From Ruegeria_B marisflavi (lineage in GTDB: Bacteria; Pseudomonadota; Alphaproteobacteria; Rhodobacterales; Rhodobacteraceae): 64,000 bases of DNA. Below, piece after piece: positions 25,664-34,417 of this stretch. The stretch lies in assembly GCF_025673445.1 (NCBI RefSeq), contig NZ_JAOVQN010000022.1, positions 1-64,000 of the forward strand, read 5' to 3'. The position numbers and the translations under genes were made by a program. Positions within the stretch are counted from its first letter, which is position 1; each line of letters begins with the position of its first letter. The notes under the pieces were generated by a model that saw only the letters and a list, made by a program, of their open reading frames with translations, ran no database searches and was not told where the DNA came from.

Positions 25664-27628
25664 ATGGTTACAGAACTCGGTCACTTCGCCCTCATCCTCG
25701 CCTTCATGGTCGCCATCGTACAGATGGTTGTGCCGATGGTTGGTGCTCAGAAACGCTGGACTTCGTGGATGGCGGTCGCTGAACCGGCCGCGGGAATACA
25801 GTTCCTGTTGACGGCATTTGCATTTGCCGCGCTGGTCTGGGCATTTGTGACTTCGGATTTTTCGCTTCGCGTGGTCACTCTGAATAGCCATTCGGCGAAA
25901 CCGATGCTTTACAAGATCAGCGGCACCTGGGGCAACCACGAAGGTTCGATGCTGCTGTGGGTGCTGATTGTCACCCTCTTTGGTGCCATGGCGGCCTGGT
26001 TCGGCGGCGGTTTGCCGCCTGCGCTAAAGGCCCGGGTACTGGCGGTACAATCGGCCATTGCGGTGGCGTTTTTTGCCTTCATCCTCTTTACATCGAATCC
26101 ATTCCTACGGCTGTCAGTGCCGCCCTTTGACGGGCAGGACCTGAACCCTCTGTTGCAGGATCCGGGCCTCGCATTCCATCCTCCCTTTCTCTACCTTGGC
26201 TATGTGGGCCTGAGCATGGCGTTTTCTTTTGCCGTGGCTGCCTTGATCGAAGGGCGGGTTGATGCTTCTTGGGGCCGTTGGGTGCGGCCATGGACGCTCG
26301 CAGCCTGGATTTTCCTGACAATAGGTATCGCGCTTGGATCGTGGTGGGCTTACTACGAGCTAGGCTGGGGCGGATTCTGGTTCTGGGATCCGGTCGAAAA
26401 TGCCTCTTTCATGCCTTGGCTGCTGGCGGCTGCGCTTTTGCATTCGGCCATCGTGGTAGAGAAGCGCGAGGCGCTGAAAAGCTGGACTATCCTGTTGGCG
26501 ATCCTGGCCTTTGGCTTCTCGCTGATCGGTACGTTCATCGTGCGTTCGGGCCTGTTGACCAGCGTGCATGCCTTTGCCAACGACCCCGAGCGCGGGGTTT
26601 TTATCCTGGCCATCCTTGGGATCTTCACCGGCGGCGCATTGACGCTTTTTGCGGCGCGCGCGCAGGTAATGGAGGCCAAAGGGGTTTTCTCGGTTGTCAG
26701 CCGCGAAAGCGCGCTCGTGTTGAACAATATCCTGCTAGCGGTCGGATCGTTTGTGGTGTTCTTCGGAACGCTCTGGCCAATCGTTGCCGAGATGTTCTTT
26801 GACCGTAAGTTGTCGGTTGGTGCGCCATTCTTCGACGCGGCCTTCACGCCCTTCATGGTGGTTCTGGGTCTGGCGCTGCCTCTGGGCGCCATCTTGCCGT
26901 GGAAGCGTGGCAAGCTGGCGCGCGCGGCTTACAGCTTGCGGTTTGCCTTCTTCCTGGCACTGGCACTGGCCATGCTGGTCTGGACCATGCAGTCGGGGCG
27001 TAGTGCGTTGGGTCCTGTAGGTCTGTTCCTGGGGACTTGGATCACTTTCGGAGCGATAATAGACCTGTGGAGCCGGACAGGGCGGACGGGCAATTTTACC
27101 AGGATTCTGCGCCTGCCGCGAGCGGATTGGGGCAAGGCGGTCGCGCATACCGGATTGGGTGTCACGATGTTCGCCATTGCCGGGCTATTGGCCTGGGAAG
27201 TGGAGGATATCCGCGTTGCCCGCATCGGCGAGCCGTTCGAGGTGGGCGGGTTTACCCTGACGCTGGACGCGGTCGAGCGGGTACCCGGGCCCAACTATTT
27301 CTCGACAATGGCCACCGTCCGGCTGGAGAAGGATGGCCACCAGGTGGCGGTACTGAACCCCGAGAAGCGCGAGTACCCGGTGGCCCGGATGCCCACGACC
27401 GAGGCGGCAATTGACTATCGGTTCCTGCGGGATGTCTATGTCGTGATCGGCGACCGTCAGGATGACGGCGGTTGGACCATGCGGACCTATATCAAACCCT
27501 TTGCCAACTGGATCTGGGCCGGGTCGCTGTTGATGGCAATTGGTGGTCTTCTCAGCCTTAGTGACCGGCGCTTCAGGGTGGCCGCCGGCGCGCGAAATGC
27601 TCCGGCAGGTGGGGTTCCGGCGGAATGA
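25664..27628 (+). CDS. ccmF: Heme lyase CcmF (cytochrome c maturation)
   Basis: A 654-residue polytopic membrane protein that joins heme from CcmE to apocytochrome c. The WWD signature is clear: WGGFWFWDPVENASFMPW near residues 233-250. Other conserved stretches are GTWGNHEGSMLLW near residue 86 and LAFHPPFLYLGYVG near 167. About 14-15 hydrophobic helices are visible. The start at 25664 (MVTELGHFALILAFMVA) is the usual one; 21 upstream in-frame codons lack support. Its stop overlaps the ccmH start as ATGA. Confidence 0.96.
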   Translation: MVTELGHFALILAFMVAIVQMVVPMVGAQKRWTSWMAVAEPAAGIQFLLTAFAFAALVWAFVTSDFSLRVVTLNSHSAKPMLYKISGTWGNHEGSMLLWVLIVTLFGAMAAWFGGGLPPALKARVLAVQSAIAVAFFAFILFTSNPFLRLSVPPFDGQDLNPLLQDPGLAFHPPFLYLGYVGLSMAFSFAVAALIEGRVDASWGRWVRPWTLAAWIFLTIGIALGSWWAYYELGWGGFWFWDPVENASFMPWLLAAALLHSAIVVEKREALKSWTILLAILAFGFSLIGTFIVRSGLLTSVHAFANDPERGVFILAILGIFTGGALTLFAARAQVMEAKGVFSVVSRESALVLNNILLAVGSFVVFFGTLWPIVAEMFFDRKLSVGAPFFDAAFTPFMVVLGLALPLGAILPWKRGKLARAAYSLRFAFFLALALAMLVWTMQSGRSALGPVGLFLGTWITFGAIIDLWSRTGRTGNFTRILRLPRADWGKAVAHTGLGVTMFAIAGLLAWEVEDIRVARIGEPFEVGGFTLTLDAVERVPGPNYFSTMATVRLEKDGHQVAVLNPEKREYPVARMPTTEAAIDYRFLRDVYVVIGDRQDDGGWTMRTYIKPFANWIWAGSLLMAIGGLLSLSDRRFRVAAGARNAPAGGVPAE

Positions 27629-28077
27629 AACGGCTGATCCTGATCCTGATGCTCCTGGCTGCGCCGCTCTGGGCAGTTCAGCCTGACGAAGTGCTGGATG
27701 ACCCGGTACTGGAATCGCGGGCGAGGGAACTGAGCAAGGAGTTGCGCTGTCTGGTTTGCCGCAACGAAAGCATCGACGAATCGAATGCTGATCTTGCCCG
27801 TGACCTGCGCATCCTGCTGCGCGAGCGTCTGGTGGCCGGGGATAGCGACACGCAGGCCATTGACTATATCGTCGATCGCTATGGCGAATATGTCCTTCTG
27901 AAACCCACGACATCCGGTGCGAACTGGATGTTGTGGCTGGCCGGACCTCTCATGTTGGTGACCGCCGCGGCGATGGGCTGGGCATTCGTGCGGAACAGGT
28001 CGACGGCGACCACCTCGGCCGAAGCTGCGCTGAATACGGAAGAGCAGGAGCGTCTGCGTCGTATTCTCGACGAGTGA
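27625..28077 (+). CDS. ccmH: Cytochrome c maturation protein CcmH (CycL/Ccl2 type)
   Basis: A 150-residue thioredoxin-like reductant of apocytochrome c. A signal peptide (residues 1-17) is followed by the active site LRCLVCRNESI with Cys42 and Cys45, and the domain is closed by one C-terminal transmembrane helix (about residues 102-122). It is translationally coupled to ccmF. CcmI and other Ccm components (CcmABCDG) are not in the window. Confidence 0.95.
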   Translation: MKRLILILMLLAAPLWAVQPDEVLDDPVLESRARELSKELRCLVCRNESIDESNADLARDLRILLRERLVAGDSDTQAIDYIVDRYGEYVLLKPTTSGANWMLWLAGPLMLVTAAAMGWAFVRNRSTATTSAEAALNTEEQERLRRILDE

Positions 28078-28147
28078 CGCGCGGTTCCCCTTTTCCATTG
28101 GTCCGACATGCGCCAGCTTGCGTCCATTGAACCTGCGACCGAGGGCC

Positions 28148-28930
28148 ATGGAAATGGAATACGACACGATCACACTGGACATCACCGACCGCCTTGCGGT
28201 TTTGACGATGAACCGTCCGGACAAGATGAACGCCCTGACCGGCCGGATGCGGGCCGAGATCACCTTTGCGATGCGGGCAGCTGCAAAAGAGGCACGTGCG
28301 GTCGTGTTGACGGGCGCGGGGCGTGCATTTTGCACCGGTCAGGACCTGGGCGATGCGGCCAGTTCCGGCAAGATCGATCTCGAGCGGACCCTGCGCGACG
28401 AATATAACCCCATGTTGGAGGCCATCTATGATTGCCCGGTGCCGACCATTGCTGCGGTCAACGGCCCGGCGGCGGGGGCCGGGGCCAATCTGGCACTGTG
28501 CGCAGACGTGGTGATAGCAACGGAAAGTGCCTATTTCCTGCAAGCCTTTGCCCGGATCGGCCTGATGCCCGATGCAGGTGGCACCTGGTTCCTGCCGCGC
28601 CAGATGGGACTGGCCAAGGCGATGGGTGCGGCGCTGTTTGCCGACAAGATCACAGCGCGTCAGGCCGAAAGCCTGGGCATGATCTGGGAGGCGGTCGCCG
28701 ATGACGAATTCGACACCCATTGGCGCAAGCGAGCGGCCTATCTGGCCGAAGGGCCGACTGCCGCGTTTGCCAATATCAAAAAGGCGATCCGGTCGAGCTT
28801 TGGCAAGTCGCTGCCGGATCAGCTGGCCTCTGAGGCACATTTGCAGGGCGAGTGCGGACGCACGCGTGACTTTCAGGAAGGCGTGGTCGCCTTCATGGAG
28901 AAGCGTGCAGCAAAGTTTGAAGGCCGGTGA
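28148..28930 (+). CDS. Enoyl-CoA hydratase/isomerase (PaaG-like)
   Basis: A 260-residue crotonase-fold protein. The oxyanion-hole segments AGRAFCTGQDLGD (near residue 65) and NGPAAGAGANLALCADVV (near 112) are typical, and ARIGLMPDAGGTWFLPR carries the Asp that distinguishes the PaaG-type epoxyphenylacetyl-CoA isomerases from classical hydratases. The start at 28148 has GAGGG just upstream; an ATG two codons on is equally possible. It stands 70 bases after ccmH and may be in the same transcript, without functional link. The methylthioacryloyl-CoA hydratase DmdD is another crotonase, but nothing here singles it out. Confidence 0.85.
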   Translation: MEMEYDTITLDITDRLAVLTMNRPDKMNALTGRMRAEITFAMRAAAKEARAVVLTGAGRAFCTGQDLGDAASSGKIDLERTLRDEYNPMLEAIYDCPVPTIAAVNGPAAGAGANLALCADVVIATESAYFLQAFARIGLMPDAGGTWFLPRQMGLAKAMGAALFADKITARQAESLGMIWEAVADDEFDTHWRKRAAYLAEGPTAAFANIKKAIRSSFGKSLPDQLASEAHLQGECGRTRDFQEGVVAFMEKRAAKFEGR

Positions 28931-28979
28931 AAAAACGCCGAGTTGACAAGACAGGGGCCTGAGGCGGCATCATGTCAGC

Positions 28980-30533
28980 ATGAGTGCCCCAACCCAACAT
29001 CCGGATGCTGCCGTCCTTGAACATCTGACAGGGCTCAATCGGGGGCTGTATTCCTGGATCACCTCGGATGCGGTCGACATCATGCTGGATAACGACGGCA
29101 TCTTACGCGCGCTGGCCGCGGGCGATATCCGGGTCTCGGGACAGGTCGTTGCCCGCATTCTGAGGCAAAAGAATGGATTTCATCTGGTCGCGGCGCCCGG
29201 GGCGCGGATCTGGGTCAACCGACAGCAGGTCGAGGCCGTCGACCTGAGCCAGGGCGACGTTGTAGAGTTCGAGGAACACGGACCCCTTTCGCGCATTCGC
29301 ATCTACGATGCCCAGCACCACCGGCAAATCTCTCTGAACGATATCCTGGGCGACGCCGCAAGCTATCTGCGGACCAGCAGGCGCCCGCTCTTGCGCCGAC
29401 TGTCTCGGGCCGCTGGAATGACGCTGAGCCGGGTTCTCTGCAGCCCGTCAATCCTGTTCCGCATCGGAGTTCTGATCACGCTTGGCGTCCTCGCGATATC
29501 GGCTGGGTGGCAGTACGTTTCGGGTCGAGCCTTGCAGGAGCAGATCGAAGGCGGGCGCCTTCAGGTCGATGCTTTGGCCTCGGCCCTGGAAAAAGCCCAG
29601 CGCGAGGCGATCCGGCCCGGTGATCTGAACGCGCTTCAGGACGAGATCGGGGTTCGCCTGCGCCTGAACGCCGAACGGATCGACACGCTCGAGGATCAAT
29701 CCAACGCCGGGACGCGGGTCGTCTCTCTGGCAACCGGATCTGTGGTGTTCCTGCAAGGTGGATATGGGCTGCGGGTGCGGGAGACCGGACAGATGCTGCG
29801 GCATGTCCTGGGCCGGGACGGCAATCGGTTGATCTACCCCAATGGCCAGCCTGTGCTTTCGCCGGACGGCGAGGGCCCGGTTGCCGAGGCCCAAGTGACC
29901 GGGACCGGCTTTGTCCTGCGCGGGGCAGGAGTGATTGTGACCAACCGGCATGTCGCCGCCCCTTGGGAGCAGAATTCGGCTCTTCAGTTTGGTGGTGATA
30001 CGTTGGAGCCGGTGCTGACCCGATTTATCGGCTATATCCCCGGTCGACCCGACGCGATCGATCTTTCCATACTCGTGCTCAGCGACAATGCGGACTTGGC
30101 CCTGGTGGTGCCTGCTGACACATCGTCCTTGCCCGATGGGCTAGACTTGGCCGGAACGCTGCCGGTGCCGGGTCAGGAAGTGCTGGTGATGGGCTATCCT
30201 ACCGGATTGATGTCGATGCTGGCACGTTCGGGCGAGCAATTTGTCGAGGAAATGCGTCTCTCCGGACGGACAGGGTTCTGGGAAGTGGCCGAGCAACTGG
30301 CGGCCGCAGGTCTGATGTGGCCGTTGTCGAGCCGGGGGATCGTCGGGCAGATCACTCAGGCCTCGGTCGTTTATGACGCCGAAACCACGCATGGCGGCAG
30401 CGGAGGGCCGGTCCTGAACCTGCAAGGGCAGGTGGTGGCGGTCAACACGGCCATCTTGCCGGACTTCGGCGGATCAAACCTCGGCGTGCCGGCGGCCGAG
30501 GTGAGGGCGCTGTTGGCAGCGCCCTCCCAATAG
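28980..30533 (+). CDS. Membrane serine protease with N-terminal FHA-like domain
   Basis: A 517-residue protein. Residues 30-110 resemble a forkhead-associated fold (GDIRVSGQVVARIL, IWVNRQQVEAVDLSQGDVVE). A transmembrane helix lies near 158-178, a short coiled coil near 185-240, and a trypsin/DegP-like domain from about 305. The catalytic triad is His324 in TNRHVAAPW, Asp372 in NADLALVV and Ser474 in HGGSGGPV. The protease part is therefore periplasmic and the FHA-like part cytoplasmic, if oriented as usual. No PDZ domain is seen. The domain order suggests transmembrane signalling or regulated proteolysis, which is inference. It ends two bases from the convergent bmt stop. Confidence 0.8.
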   Translation: MSAPTQHPDAAVLEHLTGLNRGLYSWITSDAVDIMLDNDGILRALAAGDIRVSGQVVARILRQKNGFHLVAAPGARIWVNRQQVEAVDLSQGDVVEFEEHGPLSRIRIYDAQHHRQISLNDILGDAASYLRTSRRPLLRRLSRAAGMTLSRVLCSPSILFRIGVLITLGVLAISAGWQYVSGRALQEQIEGGRLQVDALASALEKAQREAIRPGDLNALQDEIGVRLRLNAERIDTLEDQSNAGTRVVSLATGSVVFLQGGYGLRVRETGQMLRHVLGRDGNRLIYPNGQPVLSPDGEGPVAEAQVTGTGFVLRGAGVIVTNRHVAAPWEQNSALQFGGDTLEPVLTRFIGYIPGRPDAIDLSILVLSDNADLALVVPADTSSLPDGLDLAGTLPVPGQEVLVMGYPTGLMSMLARSGEQFVEEMRLSGRTGFWEVAEQLAAAGLMWPLSSRGIVGQITQASVVYDAETTHGGSGGPVLNLQGQVVAVNTAILPDFGGSNLGVPAAEVRALLAAPSQ

Positions 30534-30535
30534 GC

Positions 30536-31552
30536 TCAGGCGCGGCGGCGGCGTCCGCCACGGGCGCGGCGTTCGCCACCATCATCGCCGGTGCCGTCCG
30601 AGGCGGAGGTGAAGGCGCCCAGCGCTTCGACAATCTGCTCCAGCGTGGGCCGCTCGCCGCGCGGGGTTGAATCAAGCGCGGCCCGCATCTTGACCAGATG
30701 CTCTGGCATGGTGCCGCAACAGCCGCCGATGATCTTGGCCCCGGCATCGCGTGCCATGGTGGCGTAGACCGCCATCAACTCCGGGGTGCCATCATAGTGA
30801 ATATGGCCATCGACATATTTTGGGATGCCCGCGTTACCCTTGGAAATGATCGGCCGCTCGGTCCCTTGAGCCGCGAATCCCAGTACGGTGCGCAGGATGT
30901 CTGACGCCCCGGTGCCGCAATTCGCACCAAAGGCCAGCGGCGGATTGGGCAGGCTTTCGACCAGTTGGACCATATCGGCCGAGGTGACGCCCATCATCGT
31001 GCGTCCGGCGGTGTCAAAACTCATCGTGCCGCACCAGGGCATGTCCGCCAGCGCAAAGGCCTCGGCCGCGGCGCGGTATTCCTCGGGGGCGGAAATAGTT
31101 TCCAGCCACAGGACATCGACACCGCCTTCTTTCAAACCTTCGGCCTGCTCATGAAACATCTCGACTGCCGCGGCATGGCTCAGGTTGCCGACCGGCTGCA
31201 TGATCTCGCCGGTGGGGCCGACCGAACCCGCCACGATCACCTTGCGGTTGGCCTTGTCCGCCATCTCGCGGCCCAGTTCCGCTCCTGCCCGGTTCAGTTC
31301 GCGCACACGCCCCTGCGCATCGTGCAGTTTGAGCCGCGCCGCCGTGCCGCCAAAAGTGTTGGTCAGGAACAAGTCGCTGCCTGCATCGACAGAGCCCTTG
31401 TATAGCGCGCGGATCTTGTCCTGTTCCGTTGTGTTCCACAGTTCGGGCGCGTCGCCCGATTGCAAACCCATCTTGAACAGGTTTGTACCGGTGGCCCCGT
31501 CGGCGAGGATCACATCATGGCTGGTGAGCATTGCAGAAAAGGCGTTGGTCAT
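30536..31552 (-). CDS. bmt: Betaine--homocysteine S-methyltransferase
   Basis: A 338-residue zinc methyltransferase of the homocysteine methyltransferase family that moves a methyl group from betaine to homocysteine to form methionine. The zinc ligands appear as GANCGTG (Cys212) and GGCCGTMPEH (Cys278, Cys279). ADGATGTNLF at the N-terminus and NTFGGTAARL are typical. The tail is Arg-rich (GGRRRRA) and family-atypical. The ATG at 31552 is chosen; the frame reaches a TTG at 31561. In Roseobacters this enzyme also disposes of betaine from choline or DMSP-related osmolytes. A hairpin GCGCCA/TGGCGC at 31685-31700 lies in its leader. Confidence 0.92.
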   Translation of the reverse strand: MTNAFSAMLTSHDVILADGATGTNLFKMGLQSGDAPELWNTTEQDKIRALYKGSVDAGSDLFLTNTFGGTAARLKLHDAQGRVRELNRAGAELGREMADKANRKVIVAGSVGPTGEIMQPVGNLSHAAAVEMFHEQAEGLKEGGVDVLWLETISAPEEYRAAAEAFALADMPWCGTMSFDTAGRTMMGVTSADMVQLVESLPNPPLAFGANCGTGASDILRTVLGFAAQGTERPIISKGNAGIPKYVDGHIHYDGTPELMAVYATMARDAGAKIIGGCCGTMPEHLVKMRAALDSTPRGERPTLEQIVEALGAFTSASDGTGDDGGERRARGGRRRRA

Positions 31553-31739
31553 GTCGTTCAAGTTCCATTTCCACGGCGCCGACGCGGCGCGATCAGACAG
31601 GAACCTGTGTCACGAATGCGTGAAAGAGGCAAACGCAAACTTCTCAACATAATGATGAAGCGGGTTCAGTCCTGCGTTCAAGAGGCGCCATTTTTGGCGC
31701 GAGCGCGATGCGGTTTCGTCGGCGCGTCCCCACCGTTCG

Positions 31740-31779
31740 CGACAAAGGAAAACCCGCGAACGCCTGTTCGCAGGTTTTC
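31740..31779 (-). terminator. Terminator of the DUF1476 gene
   Basis: A 14-bp inverted repeat with one mismatch (GAAAACCCGCGAAC at 31748-31761 against GTTCGCAGGTTTTC at 31766-31779). The stem ends in A/T pairs and is followed on the minus strand by TTTCC. It lies 25 bases after the DUF1476 stop. Confidence 0.75.
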
Positions 31780-31803
31780 ATTTGCTCGGTCGTGGGCAGC
31801 GGC

Positions 31804-32124
31804 TCAGTTGCCTGCTTCGCTCATGATCTCGGCTTTGGCTGCCGGCAGAAGCTCGGCCATCTTGGCCCGCACGGTATCTGCATCCACAACGCCATCGAGA
31901 TCCTGCGCAACCTTGCGCACCACGTCTTCGTGACCGGCTTCCTCGAAATCAGCCAGGACCACGGACTTGGCATATTCCGCAGCTTCCGCCTCGGACTTGC
32001 CCAACAGGCCCGCAGCCCAAAGGCCCAGCATCTTGTTGCAGCGGGCCTGCGCCTTGAACTGCATTTCCTCGTCATGAGCGAATTTGGCTTCGAATGCGTG
32101 TTCGCGATCGTCGAAGGTGGTCAT
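31804..32124 (-). CDS. DUF1476 protein, F1-ATPase zeta-subunit family
   Basis: A 106-residue protein of the DUF1476 family, known in Paracoccus as the zeta inhibitor subunit of the F1FO-ATP synthase that blocks ATP hydrolysis. The start TTFDDREHAFEAKFAHDEE is the inhibitory N-terminal region of the family, followed by a four-helix bundle. The start at 32124 has AGGGGACG upstream. It is divergent from purC. No ATP synthase gene is in the window, as is usual for this subunit. Confidence 0.9.
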   Translation of the reverse strand: MTTFDDREHAFEAKFAHDEEMQFKAQARCNKMLGLWAAGLLGKSEAEAAEYAKSVVLADFEEAGHEDVVRKVAQDLDGVVDADTVRAKMAELLPAAKAEIMSEAGN

Positions 32125-32244
32125 GGGTTGCGTCCCCTGCATGAAGTGTCGTTCTTTTCTGATATGCCGCCCGACCGCCGGAACCGCAAGAGGCAGTGGT
32201 ATGCTTGCGACACTGCGGCGCTTGCCTTATGAGGGCGCCATGAG

Positions 32245-32261
32245 GGGGGACTCATTCCCCC
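32245..32261 (+). promoter_or_regulatory. Leader hairpin before purC
   Basis: GGGGGA (32245-32250) and TCCCCC (32256-32261) form a hairpin ten bases before the purC ribosome binding site. It lies within a possible 15-codon in-frame N-terminal extension from an ATG at 32240; that extension is therefore less likely than the start at 32285. Confidence 0.35.
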
Positions 32262-32284
32262 GTCCCAGCCTGGAAAGGTCGCAC

Positions 32285-33043
32285 ATGGCGCGTCGCAACA
32301 AGATTTACGAGGGCAAGGCCAAGATCCTCTACGAAGGCCCCGAGCCGGGTACCATCGTCCAGTATTTCAAGGATGACGCCACCGCCTTCAACGCCCAGAA
32401 GAAGGATGTGATCGAAGGCAAGGGTGTATTGAACAACCGCCTCAGCGAGTTTTTCATGACCGGTCTGAACCAGATCGGTGTGCCGACCCATTTCATTCGC
32501 CGTCTCAACATGCGCGAGCAGCTGGTGCGTGCCTGCGAGATCATTCCGCTGGAAATCATCGTGCGCAACTTTGCCGCGGGCTCCATGTCCAAGCGCCTGG
32601 GAATCGAAGAAGGCACCCAGCTGCCGCGTCCGATCGTCGAGTACTGTTTCAAGAACGACGAACTGGGCGACCCGCTGGTGACCGAGGAGCATATCGCGGC
32701 CTTTGGCTGGGCCGGCCAGCAGGACATGGACGATATCCTCAGCCTGGCGCTGCGCGTAAACGATTACATGTCCGGTCTGATGTACGGTGTTGGCATCAAG
32801 CTGATCGACTTCAAGATCGAGATCGGCCGGGTTTATGAAAACGACTATCCCCGCCTGATCGTCGCCGACGAGATCAGCCCTGACAGCTGCCGGTTGTGGG
32901 ATATCGAAACCGGACAGAAGTTGGACAAGGATGTGTTCCGCCGCGATCTGGGCAGCCTGACGGATGCCTATTCCGAAGTGGCGCGCAGGCTGGGCGTGAT
33001 CCCCAAGACCTCGAATGTGGTCAAGCCTACGCTGATCAATTGA
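32285..33043 (+). CDS. purC: SAICAR synthase
   Basis: A 252-residue enzyme that joins CAIR and aspartate with ATP in purine synthesis. The N-terminal YEGKAKILYEG (residues 8-18), the PLEIIVRNFAAGSMSKRLG segment and LIVADEISPDSCRLWD are diagnostic. The start at 32285 follows GGAAAGG. It leads the purC-purS-adh-purQ group; the 84-base gap to purS holds a small GCCCGG/CCGGGC hairpin at 33051-33065. Confidence 0.97.
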   Translation: MARRNKIYEGKAKILYEGPEPGTIVQYFKDDATAFNAQKKDVIEGKGVLNNRLSEFFMTGLNQIGVPTHFIRRLNMREQLVRACEIIPLEIIVRNFAAGSMSKRLGIEEGTQLPRPIVEYCFKNDELGDPLVTEEHIAAFGWAGQQDMDDILSLALRVNDYMSGLMYGVGIKLIDFKIEIGRVYENDYPRLIVADEISPDSCRLWDIETGQKLDKDVFRRDLGSLTDAYSEVARRLGVIPKTSNVVKPTLIN

Positions 33044-33127
33044 AATCACCGCCCGGGATCCGGGCTGGTTCTACCTTTCATTCGCCGGGCGGATCGTCCG
33101 GCACGCAAGACCGGGGAATAGGACGAG

Positions 33128-33358
33128 ATGAAGGCACGCGTGCATGTGATGCTCAAGAACGGGGTTCTCGATCCGCAGGGCGAGGCGGTGCGCCACGCTT
33201 TGGGGGCGATGGGGTTCGAGAAGGTGACGGGTGTACGGCAGGGAAAGGTGATTGACCTTGAACTGGCAGACGGCGCAACCGAGGCCGACGTGGCCGAAAT
33301 GTGCGAGAAGCTTCTCGCCAATACCGTCATCGAACGTTACGAGATCGAGCTGGTCTGA
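33128..33358 (+). CDS. purS: Formylglycinamidine synthase subunit PurS
   Basis: A 76-residue PurS, the small adaptor that holds PurL and PurQ together. The fold signature is present: ARVHVMLKNGVLDPQGEAV, then VRQGKVIDLEL and a C-terminal VIERYEIELV. Length is typical. It is followed after three bases by an alcohol dehydrogenase and then purQ, so the usual purS-purQ pair is split. Confidence 0.95.
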   Translation: MKARVHVMLKNGVLDPQGEAVRHALGAMGFEKVTGVRQGKVIDLELADGATEADVAEMCEKLLANTVIERYEIELV

Positions 33359-33361
33359 CCG

Positions 33362-34405
33362 ATGCGCGCCGCGCAGCTGACCGCATGGCGCCAGCCGCTG
33401 GCGCTGACCACGCTTCCCGACCCGACGCCCGGCAAGGGAGAGGTTGTGTTGCGCGTACTGGCTTGTGGCGTCTGCCGGTCGGACTGGCATGCCTGGACGG
33501 GTTCGGATCCCGACGTGGCATTGCCGATGGTGCCGGGGCATGAGTTCTGCGGCGAAGTTGTCGCCGCGGGTGCCGAGGTCACGCGCTGGCGCGTGGGGGA
33601 CCGAGTCATCGCGCCCTTCATCCTGGCCTGTGGTCGCTGCGGCGACTGCGCGGCCGGGCATCAGACGATCTGCGCCCATCAGCAGGTGCCGGGGTTTACC
33701 CGCGACGGCGCCTTTGCCGAGTTCATCGCGGTTCCCTTTGCCGATACAAACCTGACGGCGCTGCCCGACGGCTTGCCACCCCATGTCGCCGCGGGTCTCG
33801 GGTGCCGCGTCACCACCGCCTGGCAGGCGCTTGTGGGGCGGGCCGAACTGCGCCCGGGCGAATGGCTGGCGGTCTTTGGTGCGGGCGGTGTCGGGATTTC
33901 GGCATTGCTTCTGGGCCGCGCACTTGGTGCACGTGTCGCGATGGTCGATGTGGTCCCCGAAAAACTTGCCTATGCCAGCTCTCTGGGCGCGGATGTCGTG
34001 ATCAACGCGGCCGACGTCGACGCCGCGCAGGCCGTGCGCGACCTGACCGGCGGCGGCGCCCATGTCGCGGTCGAGGCTTTGGGGGTCGAAACCACCATGA
34101 CCGGCGCCATGCGCGCGCTGCGCAAGCTGGGTCGCCTGGTGATGATCGGCATGCCGGCGGGCGAGCATACCGCGATGACCTTGCCGATGGATGTGCTCTA
34201 CTCCGGTCAGTTGACCCTGCAGGGAACCCGGGGCATGCCCGCCTGGCGCTATCCCTCGCTTCTCTCGCTAATTGACGGTGGTCATCTGGACCTGTCGCCG
34301 CTGGTGACCCGTACAATCGCCTTGTCCCAGGCAAGCGATGAGCTTGCCGCCTTTGACCGTCCCGCCCCGCCGGGAGTTGCGGTCATCACCGATTTTCAGA
34401 CCTAG
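33362..34405 (+). CDS. Zinc-dependent alcohol dehydrogenase (MDR family)
   Basis: A 347-residue medium-chain dehydrogenase. The catalytic zinc ligands are Cys38 (ACGVCRSDWH), the GHEFCGEV region with His60/Glu61 and a later cysteine. The structural zinc site is complete (Cys90, 93, 96, 104). The NAD site is VFGAGGVGISALLLG near residue 175. It starts three bases after the purS stop and ends 12 bases before purQ, so it is in the same operon. Substrate unknown. Its position inside a purine operon is unusual. Confidence 0.88.
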   Translation: MRAAQLTAWRQPLALTTLPDPTPGKGEVVLRVLACGVCRSDWHAWTGSDPDVALPMVPGHEFCGEVVAAGAEVTRWRVGDRVIAPFILACGRCGDCAAGHQTICAHQQVPGFTRDGAFAEFIAVPFADTNLTALPDGLPPHVAAGLGCRVTTAWQALVGRAELRPGEWLAVFGAGGVGISALLLGRALGARVAMVDVVPEKLAYASSLGADVVINAADVDAAQAVRDLTGGGAHVAVEALGVETTMTGAMRALRKLGRLVMIGMPAGEHTAMTLPMDVLYSGQLTLQGTRGMPAWRYPSLLSLIDGGHLDLSPLVTRTIALSQASDELAAFDRPAPPGVAVITDFQT

Positions 34406-34417
34406 GAGGTCCCGCTC

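Noticed and set aside
31553..31803. SAM- or homocysteine-sensing riboswitch upstream of bmt
   Set aside because: No known SAM-type core was recognised; only a small hairpin and the upstream terminator are visible.
32240..32284. Longer N-terminus of purC from an ATG at 32240
   Set aside because: It crosses a hairpin and lacks a ribosome binding site; 32285 has GGAAAGG.
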